From NCBI GenBank assembly GCA_947176785.1, contig CAMWSA010000091.1, forward strand, positions 1 to 11,104: DNA of 11,104 nucleotides. Reading direction: 5' to 3'. Positions within the stretch are counted from its first letter, which is position 1, and each line of letters begins with the position of its first letter. A program made the position numbers and the translations under genes. Shown in pieces: positions 1-5,982 of the stretch. The notes under the pieces are model-generated. The model did no database searches, was not told the DNA's origin, and saw nothing but the letters and a program-made list of their open reading frames with translations. Source of the DNA: an uncultured Lachnospiraceae bacterium. Lineage in GTDB: Bacteria > Bacillota > Clostridia > Lachnospirales > Lachnospiraceae.

Positions 1-2
1 CG

Positions 3-920
3 GGACTTCGAATCTCTATTTGGAATATTTTCTGCGTGGTGTGGCTTGTGGAAAGTATCCGACGCCTATCCATTCTGTTTTATAGTCATTGGAAGCTGAG
101 AATGCTGATTCGGCAAAACAGCAGGGATGTCACCAAGCAGGAACCCTATGCCTCTATCCTGATGGAATTATGCACAGAGAGGCAGCGCCGGCGGATTCGC
201 CTGCGTACCACTAGGTTTGTGAATGTCCCCATGGTTATGGGACTTCGTAAATCCCTCGTCTTGCTGCCAGCAGACATTGACTCCTCCGATATGGATGTCA
301 TGTTTGCCCTGCGACACGAGATATACCATTATGTGCATCATGATTTGTGGCTAAAATTGGCCATTAATTGTCTGGTTGCTGCCTATTGGTGGAATCCTTT
401 TACGCACCTGCTGAGTAAACAGATCGGCGTCCTGTTGGAAATGCGGGTTGATGATTCTATCATCTCTGAAGGGGAAGAATCCACTATCGGCTATATTTCC
501 TGTATGTTGCACTATATGGGAGGAGACCAAGAGCGGGAAGATATTTCTTCCCACCGCATGGGCCTGGCTCTCAAGAAGAATAGCAATCTTTCTCGTCGGC
601 TTTGTATGATGCAGAGCAAAGGACAGAAACGTAATTTCTTGCTTTCCACTGCAATGTTGCTAATTGTTAGTAGCATATACATAGGTTCTTATATGTTTAT
701 ACTTGAAAATAGTTCCTATAGACCGGAAATCCGGGATTCGGATACACGCACCGTCCCTGGTGATGAGGATATCTTTGCAATCCGAAATGCTGATGACACT
801 TATACCATTTATATCCCTTATTTTGGAATTAGTGAAAAGGTCGATTCTCTGGAGCATTATGCCAAAATTAAGGTTTATTCAAGTAAGGAGGAATATAATG
901 AAGCGATTCAAAATCCATAA
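3..920 (+). CDS. M56 family (BlaR1/MecR1-like) membrane metallopeptidase, 5' end outside window
   Basis: The frame is open from the first bases of the window, so the true start lies upstream; a GTG at 36 is internal, in a hydrophobic stretch that reads as a transmembrane helix. The zinc-protease motif HEIYH is at 315-329, followed by HHDLW and a hydrophobic helix (LAINCLVAAYWWNPF), then LLEMRVDD, which matches the downstream acidic ligand region of M56 peptidases. A second membrane segment (about 640-700) leads to a short C-terminal extracytoplasmic tail of roughly 70 residues. That tail is much smaller than the penicillin-binding domain of BlaR1, so beta-lactam sensing is unlikely. In this family, signal-induced proteolysis relieves a BlaI-type repressor; no BlaI gene is visible, but it would normally lie upstream. 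The 3' end overlaps the next gene by 23 nt, implying translational coupling. Family call is firm; the sensed signal is unknown. Confidence 0.88.
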   Translation, partial: GLRISIWNIFCVVWLVESIRRLSILFYSHWKLRMLIRQNSRDVTKQEPYASILMELCTERQRRRIRLRTTRFVNVPMVMGLRKSLVLLPADIDSSDMDVMFALRHEIYHYVHHDLWLKLAINCLVAAYWWNPFTHLLSKQIGVLLEMRVDDSIISEGEESTIGYISCMLHYMGGDQEREDISSHRMGLALKKNSNLSRRLCMMQSKGQKRNFLLSTAMLLIVSSIYIGSYMFILENSSYRPEIRDSDTRTVPGDEDIFAIRNADDTYTIYIPYFGISEKVDSLEHYAKIKVYSSKEEYNEAIQNP

Positions 921-1164
921 GTTAGCATTTGTTACTGCGGCATGCAGTATGTCGCTGTTATTCGCAGCACCTAGTTTTACTATTTCGGCACATGCCGCAA
1001 CCCCTCCCAGTTCTGAAACTGTTTCTCCACAGGCAGATATCATAACATGGGTCTATGAGAGGAGAGGCAATGAAGTCTGGAAACGCTTATACAACACCAC
1101 TACTGATGAATGGGTTGGTGACTGGGTCTATGTAGGCGAAGTAGGATCTGGTGAAATGCCATAA
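898..1164 (+). CDS. Small exported peptide encoded downstream of the M56 peptidase
   Basis: This is an 88-codon gene starting at ATG 898 with an AAGGAGG site at 885-891 (6-nt spacing) inside the 3' end of the M56 gene. A longer in-frame reading from 703 is only a shadow of the peptidase gene. The product has a textbook signal peptide: basic MKRFKIHK, a hydrophobic core and an AHA-A cleavage site, leaving a mature peptide of about 55 residues. The mature part is a Ser/Thr/Pro-rich spacer followed by an aromatic segment with four Trp and three Tyr (TWVYERRGNEVWKRLYN and DEWVGDWVYV), with no cysteine. No named family is recognised. The overlap with the M56 gene suggests co-expression; it could be a signal, a cell-envelope-binding peptide or an antimicrobial regulated by the sensor. 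Existence as a gene is well supported; function is unknown. Confidence 0.75.
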   Translation: MKRFKIHKLAFVTAACSMSLLFAAPSFTISAHAATPPSSETVSPQADIITWVYERRGNEVWKRLYNTTTDEWVGDWVYVGEVGSGEMP

Positions 1165-1178
1165 AAATCATTAGCACA

Positions 1179-1212
1179 GCAGCGCCCTGCAGGGCGCTGC
1201 ATTGTTATATCT
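1179..1212 (+). terminator. Perfect 22-bp palindrome, likely terminator of the M56/peptide operon
   Basis: Positions 1179-1200 form a perfect GC-rich inverted repeat (GCAGCGCCCTG and its complement) starting 14 nt after the small peptide stop codon. It is followed by ATTGTTATAT, a weak T-tract. Position and strength suit an intrinsic terminator, although the poor T run leaves some doubt. Confidence 0.6.
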
Positions 1213-1543
1213 GTCTCCTAATTCGTTTCCGTGTTCCTTGAGCATACAACAAGCGGAATATCATGATTACTGATTGCGGTGAAAATGTTCGCTCTGGTCT
1301 CACCTTTGCCATATCATCTACTGTCAAAAACCTAAATCGAATAAATGAAAATATACCCTTAATTTTTCTGATCATAGGAAGTATTTTCCATATGTGCTTC
1401 CTGTATTCCACAAATGAAGACTCCTGACATCCGGCAATACATACAATATCTGCTGCTTCCTGATTCACTGGCACCGTACAAAATTACTTGCTATATCCTT
1501 TCAACCCGTCTCATTAATATGGTTTGCACCTATTGGCATACTA
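1201..1543. other. Intergenic stretch, no convincing gene
   Basis: This space lies between two convergent units. A GTG-started minus-strand frame (1205-1474, 89 codons) is open, but it lacks a Shine-Dalgarno site, resembles no family I recognise and has no domain-like features. I saw no T-rich hairpin that would clearly terminate the Rpn gene arriving from the right. Confidence 0.4.
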
Positions 1544-2479
1544 TCAGATGTAATCATTCCCTCCAGGTTTTGATGTGTTATAGCTTTGCTCATTAGTTAA
1601 GCCATATTCCTGATACAGCTTTTTTCGCTCCTGCTCATTGCCAGCGGCCTGTTGCGCATCTTCTATGCGTCCATCTGCAAATAACTTCTGCATCAGGGTT
1701 GCCATAAGCATTTCGCCATGCTTCTCACCTCGCGCTTCCCCCAGCTTCTCGCCCTTTTCAATCAATTCCTGCGCCACCCAACACATCGTCACACGCTCTC
1801 CCTTCTGCTTTGCCGCCTTAACGCCCGGCAGAATCTTCTTATAACTTTTATCCCCGGTAAACACTGCCATTAGTTCAGCTATTTCCACCGGATAGTCTAA
1901 TGCTGTGTTATCTGTCAGCGCCGGCCTGCCAAGCCGCCGGTTCTTAAAAAACCTTGCCACTACTTTGAAATCGCTCCGAAAAGAGTCAATCACCTCATCC
2001 TCCAAGAACGCAATATCAAATACATGAATCCGATAATCCTGAAAAAACGGCTCCAGTTCCTCCGGGATCGGAGCCATCAGATCCCGCAATGACCTTACTT
2101 TGCTCCATCTTCGGTCGCTGAAGTTCAAAACAATCGTAATGACAGGATGTAACTCCCTGCGTTTCTGATCTACCTGGGTCTTATAGCTTGCACTGTCATA
2201 CCCCAGGATTCGGACAGGCAAAGTCCTGTCATAGTCCGACTGGTTTTCGATCCCAAAAGACGCAATGACCAAGCATACCCCATCCCGATAGCTTTTGAAC
2301 GTATCCCTCCGTTGGTCCTGCAATCTCCCTTTATCGCTCTTGTAGATCGATTCAGTTGGCCCGCTCCACAGCTTATTTTCCTTGAGAACCCTTTTTTTAA
2401 AAAGCAATGTGTTCAATATATCGGCAAACACATCATTATGATCCTCCAGTTTCTTTTCCACCAAATCTTTTTCCGCCAT
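1544..2479 (-). CDS. Rpn family recombination-promoting nuclease / putative transposase
   Basis: A 311-residue protein of the Rpn (PD-(D/E)XK nuclease-fold) group, common in multiple copies in Lachnospiraceae genomes. Visible landmarks: NDVFADILN near the N terminus (Asp20 as candidate first acidic residue), QRRDTFK near residue 59, and the core strand VIASFGIENQSDYD with the E-x-Q pair (Glu78, Gln80) at the usual catalytic position. HPVITIVLNFSDRRW follows, then the charged C-terminal tail with the short GEKLGEARGEKHGE repeat typical of the family. ATG 2479 is preceded by a GAAGGAGA site on the minus strand (2483-2490). Family members are linked to recombination and DNA cleavage; whether this copy is mobile cannot be told, because no terminal inverted repeats or target duplications were seen. 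It looks intact. A decayed fragment of the same family lies about 320 bp upstream. Confidence 0.82.
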   Translation of the reverse strand: MAEKDLVEKKLEDHNDVFADILNTLLFKKRVLKENKLWSGPTESIYKSDKGRLQDQRRDTFKSYRDGVCLVIASFGIENQSDYDRTLPVRILGYDSASYKTQVDQKRRELHPVITIVLNFSDRRWSKVRSLRDLMAPIPEELEPFFQDYRIHVFDIAFLEDEVIDSFRSDFKVVARFFKNRRLGRPALTDNTALDYPVEIAELMAVFTGDKSYKKILPGVKAAKQKGERVTMCWVAQELIEKGEKLGEARGEKHGEMLMATLMQKLFADGRIEDAQQAAGNEQERKKLYQEYGLTNEQSYNTSKPGGNDYI

Positions 2480-2490
2480 GTCTCTCCTTC

Positions 2491-2892
2491 CCCTGCCTCC
2501 GGCAGCTGTCGCTTCTCACCTGTACCGGCAGGGAAAGAGATAGCCGTTTCCCCTTAACAATACATATCAAGGGAATCCGGCCCTATTCTATTATATGTTG
2601 TTATCCGGTATATAACCGTGTGTCCAGGGCATAATCTGTCAGACGAAGACTGTGTCCTGCAAAGCGTGATTCTTTTATCTTTTATGGTTACATAATAGCA
2701 TATATGGGGCGGAAATGCAATGGGTTTTCTGATAAATCATATTTGCCAGGGCTATAATAAATATCCCTATCTGGATCAAGTTCTGCTTAGTAATATGCAC
2801 CGATCGCCCATCCCGCAATGACCTTGCTTTGCTTCATCTTCAGTCAACTCTCATGTTCAAGCATAAAACCGAAATAGCACCTCAAATTCCTA
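2491..2892. other. Divergent intergenic region between the Rpn and HD genes
   Basis: About 400 bp of AT-rich DNA between divergently transcribed genes. Apart from the Rpn fragment at 2802-2860, I see no gene. A TATAAT-like hexamer for the minus strand occurs near 2594-2599, but without a convincing -35 partner. Short forward frames here are shadows. Confidence 0.4.
2802..2860 (-). pseudogene. Decayed fragment of an Rpn-family gene
   Basis: This segment closely resembles 2065-2128 inside the neighbouring Rpn gene; both share CCCGCAATGACCTT and then near-identical sequence. Read on the minus strand it gives LN.R.D*R*SKARSLRD, against LNFSDRRWSKVRSLRD in the intact gene, with two stop codons and small indels. 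It therefore appears to be a relic of a second Rpn copy. I could not extend the similarity convincingly to either side. Confidence 0.6.
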
Positions 2893-2921
2893 TTGCAGAT
2901 TTCACCATATACTGCTACAAT
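2893..2921 (+). promoter_or_regulatory. Candidate sigma-A promoter for the HD/YwgA-like unit
   Basis: TTGCAG (2893-2898) and TACAAT (2916-2921) are separated by 17 nt. The -10 matches consensus at five of six positions and the -35 at three of six. It lies about 100 nt upstream of the HD gene and points at it. An AGGAGGG at 2930-2936, close to the predicted start of transcription, has no start codon at a usable distance. Confidence 0.42.
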
Positions 2922-3018
2922 ATTCCAGTAGGAGGGCAAGGCAAAATCATTTAGAAAATATAAATGAGGAAATGTATTGTCCTATTACTCGTATTTTGAC
3001 TGTATAGAGGGACTAAGT

Positions 3019-4302
3019 ATGGGGAGGCATCATGATAAGTTCCGAGATCCTGTACATGGATTTATTGAAGTCAGCGCCCTTGAACGGGAACTGATTGATT
3101 CTGAGCCATTTCAAAGATTACGGAATATTAAGCAGCTGGCTATGACCTACTTGGTGTTTCATGGAGCAGAGCATACCCGATTTGGACATTCTATTGGCGC
3201 TATGCACATGGTTACCCGTGCATTTGAGTCAGCGGTAAAAAACGGGAGACCGGACTGGTCAGAGAGCAAGATCGCTTATTACCGACAGATTCTGAGGCTG
3301 ATAGCGCTTACTCATGATCTTGGACATGCACCATTTTCCCATGCGGCGGAATCGGTGTTTCCTGCCGGTATGGAACACGAGGATTTTACAAGAAAAATTG
3401 TGTTAGAGACAGAAATAGGGAATATTATTACCGAGATAGGAATTGCGTTCCAAAAAGAACACGGCAGCGAATACCAGATCACACCAGAACTGATCTGTAA
3501 TATATATCAGGGAAAAGAACCTGGCATTAACATGGAATACATTTTCCTGAAAAGCTTCATGGACAGTGAGATGGACTGTGACAAGATGGATTATTTGCTC
3601 CGTGATGCCCTGTATTGTGGTGTAAATTATGGAAAATATGATGTGGAGAGGCTCATTTCCTGTCTGACGATCTATCAGGATGACGGTTTTCCAAGACTGG
3701 CAATCCGTTCAGGTGGTGTGCAGGCTTTTGAGGAATTTATGCTTGCAAGGTATTTTATGTTTGTACAGGTGTATTTCCACCGTACCCGCCGTTTTTTTGA
3801 CAAGATGTATTTCATCGCCCTGAAAGAAATCCTACCCGACGGAACATTTCCGGTTGATACAAAAGAATATTTGCTATGGGATGATTACCGGGTGTGGAAT
3901 CTGCTAAAAGAAAAGGCCAGTACAAGCATTGCCTGCGGCAATATTGTCCACCGGAAAGTATATCCAAGGGTATATGAGACAAAAACACATCCTTCTGAAG
4001 CAGATTTTAGAAACTTTAAGATTATGCGGAAGATCATTTATGAACAATTTGGTGAGAATTATTTTATTGAGGATTGTTCGGCAGATAAGATGCCTCATAA
4101 GATACCCATAAGGACAACGCCGGATGATGAACGGGCCATTATTATCATTGATGAAGCCGAGGGTAAGATATCCACGATTTCTGAAGAGTCCATTATAATA
4201 AAAAGCCTGACTGAAAAGATCAATATTGAGAGGATTTATCTCTGTGACCGGTCTATCCTGGATAAAGTCACCCAACATGTGCAGAAATATGTTATTGACT
4301 GA
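3019..4302 (+). CDS. HD-domain phosphohydrolase (COG1078 / dGTPase-like, SAMHD1-related)
   Basis: A 427-residue protein counted from ATG 3019. I chose this start because family members begin with KFRDPVHG close to the N terminus, and GAGGG lies 8 nt upstream. A TTG at 2977 with GAGGA 6 nt upstream would add 14 residues and cannot be excluded. The HD metal-binding signature is complete: HTRFGHSIG (His57), LTHDLGHAPFSH (His99-Asp100), and MDCDKMDYLLRDALYCGVNYGKYD supplying the distal Asp (about Asp186-191). Relatives hydrolyse (d)NTPs or other phosphate esters in the cytoplasm; the substrate here cannot be read from sequence. The C-terminal part (about 330-427) is less conserved and may be regulatory. 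It is followed at about 200 bp by a YwgA-like gene, a partnership I recall from other Firmicutes (ywfO/ywgA in Bacillus subtilis). Confidence 0.85.
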   Translation: MGRHHDKFRDPVHGFIEVSALERELIDSEPFQRLRNIKQLAMTYLVFHGAEHTRFGHSIGAMHMVTRAFESAVKNGRPDWSESKIAYYRQILRLIALTHDLGHAPFSHAAESVFPAGMEHEDFTRKIVLETEIGNIITEIGIAFQKEHGSEYQITPELICNIYQGKEPGINMEYIFLKSFMDSEMDCDKMDYLLRDALYCGVNYGKYDVERLISCLTIYQDDGFPRLAIRSGGVQAFEEFMLARYFMFVQVYFHRTRRFFDKMYFIALKEILPDGTFPVDTKEYLLWDDYRVWNLLKEKASTSIACGNIVHRKVYPRVYETKTHPSEADFRNFKIMRKIIYEQFGENYFIEDCSADKMPHKIPIRTTPDDERAIIIIDEAEGKISTISEESIIIKSLTEKINIERIYLCDRSILDKVTQHVQKYVID

Positions 4303-4479
4303 CCTGACGGGGCCTGATCAGAATTGTGTCCGCAGGGTTTATACCTTACTTGCTCATGTCATTTATGGAAATCAGCCTATTTCCGTATAGCATGCTGATG
4401 GACAACAGGACTTCCGGGCCGCCCAGAGTTGGTCTTCTGCCCCTTATGGTGCAGGGAAATACGATGAAGCCTAATAGGA

Positions 4480-5007
4480 ATGGAGTTGGAAAACATTTTT
4501 ATGAAAAATTATCTTATGTGCGAAGAAATCCTTCATTATATTTGCCAAGCAGAGGAACCAGGCAAGAAGATGGTTCAGAAACTCATGTATTTGATGGAAC
4601 GCAAGGGCATCGATTTGGGCCTGAATTTTTCCATTCATTTCTATGGACCTTACAGTGCGTCATTGGATGATGCCCTGCATGCACTGGAGGCACAGGGAAT
4701 TATCAATATATCAATTGATCATTTGACACACAAGATAACTCCGACAGATAGGAATAATTATCCTCATGTATTAACGGATACGGAGAAGGACGTGGTATTG
4801 GAAGTACTCAGATGCTTTGGCGCAAAAACGGCTGCCGATCTGGAGGCATATACCACTCTGGATTATGTGGCACATACTATGCTTCGTGATGAAGGGACTG
4901 CAGAGCAAGTAATCCAGGATGTTTTGAAAATCAAAAGTAAAAAGTTTTCATATGATGATCTTCTGGAAAAATATCAAACCATGAAACAACTGGACTACAT
5001 TAGCTGA
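4480..5007 (+). CDS. YwgA-like / SocA (Panacea, DUF4065)-related protein
   Basis: A protein of about 170 residues. The segment GKKMVQKLMYLMERKG followed by FSIHFYGPYSASLDDALHALEAQGII is the characteristic core of YwgA-like proteins and resembles the SocA/DUF4065 (Panacea) fold: a helix, then F-x-x-H-F-Y-G-P-Y-S, then a winged-helix-like region. The rest is a helical tail. The start is uncertain: ATG 4480 lacks a well-spaced ribosome site, and ATG 4501 (giving MKNYLMCEEILHY) fits the family N terminus better but has only GGAG about 15 nt upstream. Because no strong promoter is obvious in the 4303-4479 gap, I infer co-transcription with the upstream HD gene. Panacea-domain proteins are known antitoxins or proteolytic adaptors, so a neutralising or adaptor role is conceivable. 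Family call is moderate to good; function is not established. Confidence 0.72.
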   Translation: MELENIFMKNYLMCEEILHYICQAEEPGKKMVQKLMYLMERKGIDLGLNFSIHFYGPYSASLDDALHALEAQGIINISIDHLTHKITPTDRNNYPHVLTDTEKDVVLEVLRCFGAKTAADLEAYTTLDYVAHTMLRDEGTAEQVIQDVLKIKSKKFSYDDLLEKYQTMKQLDYIS

Positions 5008-5064
5008 TACAGGCATACCAGAATCGGCTTTTCCCAAATCATAACAGCAGCCTCGCAAAAGGCA

Positions 5065-5100
5065 AGCCGTCACTATTACAATGGTGACGGCTACTTTTAT
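5065..5100 (+). terminator. Intrinsic terminator after the YwgA-like gene
   Basis: A perfect 9-bp stem (AGCCGTCAC at 5065-5073 with its complement at 5084-5092), a 10-nt loop, then ACTTTTAT. It sits 57 nt after the stop codon and closes the HD/YwgA-like unit. Confidence 0.8.
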
Positions 5101-5272
5101 GTCTTCAAAAGCCTTTCACTGATCCTGTTTTCTTCGATCAGGCCATAAAAACGAAGGAGCATGGCAGCCTCTCCGTGAGGAGTCAAGGTACTGCACAGTA
5201 TGGCTTTGATACTCTTCGAAGGCCGCCCTTATCTTCCCGCCGATATACCTTGACAGGTGAGGTATCTTGTCC
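5097..5272 (-). pseudogene. Possible decayed minus-strand reading frame
   Basis: On the minus strand, 5272 to about 5185 reads coherently (IPHLSRYIGGKIRAAFEEYQ). A second frame, open for about 39 codons, ends in TPHGEAAMLLRFYGL and IEENRISERLLKT before a TAA at 5097-5099. The two frames would join by a frameshift near 5180-5190. The amino-acid texture resembles real protein rather than noise, but I recognise no family, there is no start or ribosome site, and the forward PadR promoter now lies inside it. Treat as a suggestion only. Confidence 0.28.
5245..5265. promoter_or_regulatory. Operator-like inverted repeat overlapping the PadR -35 box
   Basis: ATACCT (5245-5250) and AGGTAT (5260-5265) form a 6-bp inverted repeat with a 9-nt centre that contains most of the -35 hexamer. 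A dimeric winged-helix repressor bound here would block RNA polymerase, fitting PadR autoregulation. The assignment to PadR is inference. Confidence 0.45.
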
Positions 5273-5278
5273 TATAAT
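5250..5278 (+). promoter_or_regulatory. Perfect-consensus sigma-A promoter of the PadR gene
   Basis: TTGACA (5250-5255), exactly 17 nt, TATAAT (5273-5278): both hexamers and the spacing match the vegetative consensus fully. Transcription would start near 5285, about 80 nt before the PadR ATG. A promoter this strong normally needs a repressor, which the adjacent PadR gene could supply. Confidence 0.8.
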
Positions 5279-5292
5279 CTATCTATGAACCA

Positions 5293-5318
5293 GCTATACT
5301 GATGCGTCAATATATAGC
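5293..5318. promoter_or_regulatory. Second dyad just downstream of the predicted transcription start
   Basis: GCTATA (5293-5298) is mirrored by TATAGC (5313-5318), with TGA/TCA (5300-5302, 5307-5309) nested inside. In the PadR leader this could be a second operator or a small RNA hairpin. Low to moderate support. Confidence 0.35.
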
Positions 5319-5363
5319 ATTTCTATCAGAGACCACCCACAGCATCGGGAGAAAGGCGACATC

Positions 5364-5711
5364 ATGTCAATCACCGCCGATATCATCCGTGGGCACACGG
5401 AAACCATTATTCTGGCCAGCCTGCTGGAGCATGACAGCTATGGCTACCAGATCAACAAAGATATTCTGCGCAAGACGGATAACCGCTATGAATTGAAGGA
5501 AGCAACTCTGTACACCGCCTTTCGCAGGTTGGAGCAGGCTGGCTACATTACCACTTATTGGGGGGATGAGAAGGTAGGGGCACGCCGCCGCTACTATTCC
5601 ATCACTCAGGAAGGGCGCAAAGCCTGCGAGCAGGGGCTTCGGGAGTGGATAGAGGCCAAGGCCGTAATTGACAGACTGCTGGAGCTTGATCAGTGGGAGG
5701 TCAGTCTTTAA
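5364..5711 (+). CDS. PadR family transcriptional regulator
   Basis: A 115-residue protein with the full PadR winged-helix pattern: IIRGHTETIILASLLEHDSYGYQINKDIL, then ELKEATLYTAFRRLEQAGYI (recognition helix region) and GARRRYYSITQEGRKACEQG (wing), followed by a short C-terminal dimerisation helix. The length is normal for the small PadR-s2-type class. ATG 5364 follows GGGAGAAAGG (about 5348-5357) at a suitable distance, and a perfect-consensus promoter lies upstream. PadR proteins repress their own operon and are released by small ligands or stress. They are very often paired with a DUF1700/HAAS membrane protein, and that partner is next here. The usual close spacing is lost: 271 nt containing several hairpins separate the two genes. 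Confidence 0.9.
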   Translation: MSITADIIRGHTETIILASLLEHDSYGYQINKDILRKTDNRYELKEATLYTAFRRLEQAGYITTYWGDEKVGARRRYYSITQEGRKACEQGLREWIEAKAVIDRLLELDQWEVSL

Positions 5712-5740
5712 CGGCCTGCCTCCAATCATACACATATATC

Positions 5741-5844
5741 TATACTGACGACCGTTAAGCTTTTCCAATTCCTGCACGGCACATGCTGCATAATTAGGCG
5801 GCATACGTCGTGCAGGACGGAAAATCCAGTCGGTCGTGAGTATA
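5741..5844. repeat. Long imperfect palindrome, copy A (structured repeat, possible ncRNA or MITE-like element)
   Basis: A 104-nt hairpin. Helices: 5741-5746/5839-5844, 5748-5754/5831-5837 (after a G.G mismatch), 5761-5766/5819-5824, 5770-5778/5809-5817 and 5783-5789/5798-5804, with apical loop ATAATTAG (5790-5797). A second copy lies at 6774-6876. Flanking sequences of the copies differ, so the repeat ends at TATACT and AGTATA. It lies between the PadR and HAAS genes and may have been inserted there. Confidence 0.85.
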
Positions 5845-5860
5845 AAAGCAGCAAACCACA

Positions 5861-5892
5861 AATATGCGCCCCTGTGGCAGGAGAAGCATATT
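5861..5892. repeat. Small nested hairpin in the PadR-HAAS spacer
   Basis: AATATGC (5861-5867) pairs with GCATATT (5886-5892), and inside it CCTG (5871-5874) pairs with CAGG (5878-5881) around a TGG loop. It has no T-tract, so it is not an obvious terminator; it may be mRNA leader structure or part of an inserted segment. Confidence 0.45.
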
Positions 5893-5951
5893 CGGCTATT
5901 GCCCGCTTCAGCACACACATTCGTTTTGCTCTTTATACCCCAAATACTGTA

Positions 5952-5982
5952 AAGGAGGGGGCGCAGGTAAGCGCCCGAAGTT
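5952..5982 (+). promoter_or_regulatory. Ribosome site with intervening hairpin before the HAAS gene
   Basis: AAGGAGG (5952-5958) lies 24 nt from ATG 5983, too far for normal initiation. A perfect hairpin, GGGCGC (5959-5964) with GCGCCC (5971-5976) around loop AGGTAA, begins immediately after it. Folding removes 18 nt and leaves GAAGTT, a 6-nt effective spacing. TAA at 5968-5970 rules out any upstream in-frame start. Confidence 0.65.

Noticed and set aside
1205..1474. 89-codon GTG-start minus-strand ORF
   Set aside because: No ribosome site, no recognisable family or domain, and it lies in a convergent gap; likely chance or an unidentifiable relic.
2972..3007. Short leader peptide MYCPITRILTV before the HD gene
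   Set aside because: The GAGGA site is only 1 nt from this ATG and the peptide has no attenuation-like codon run; more likely chance.
5741..5844. CRISPR-like or IS terminal repeat interpretation
   Set aside because: Only two copies about 1 kb apart with a cellular gene between them, no spacers and no transposase gene inside.
5367..5918. Minus-strand ORF of 183 codons
   Set aside because: Overlaps the firmly identified PadR gene in antisense and runs through the palindrome; composition is not protein-like.
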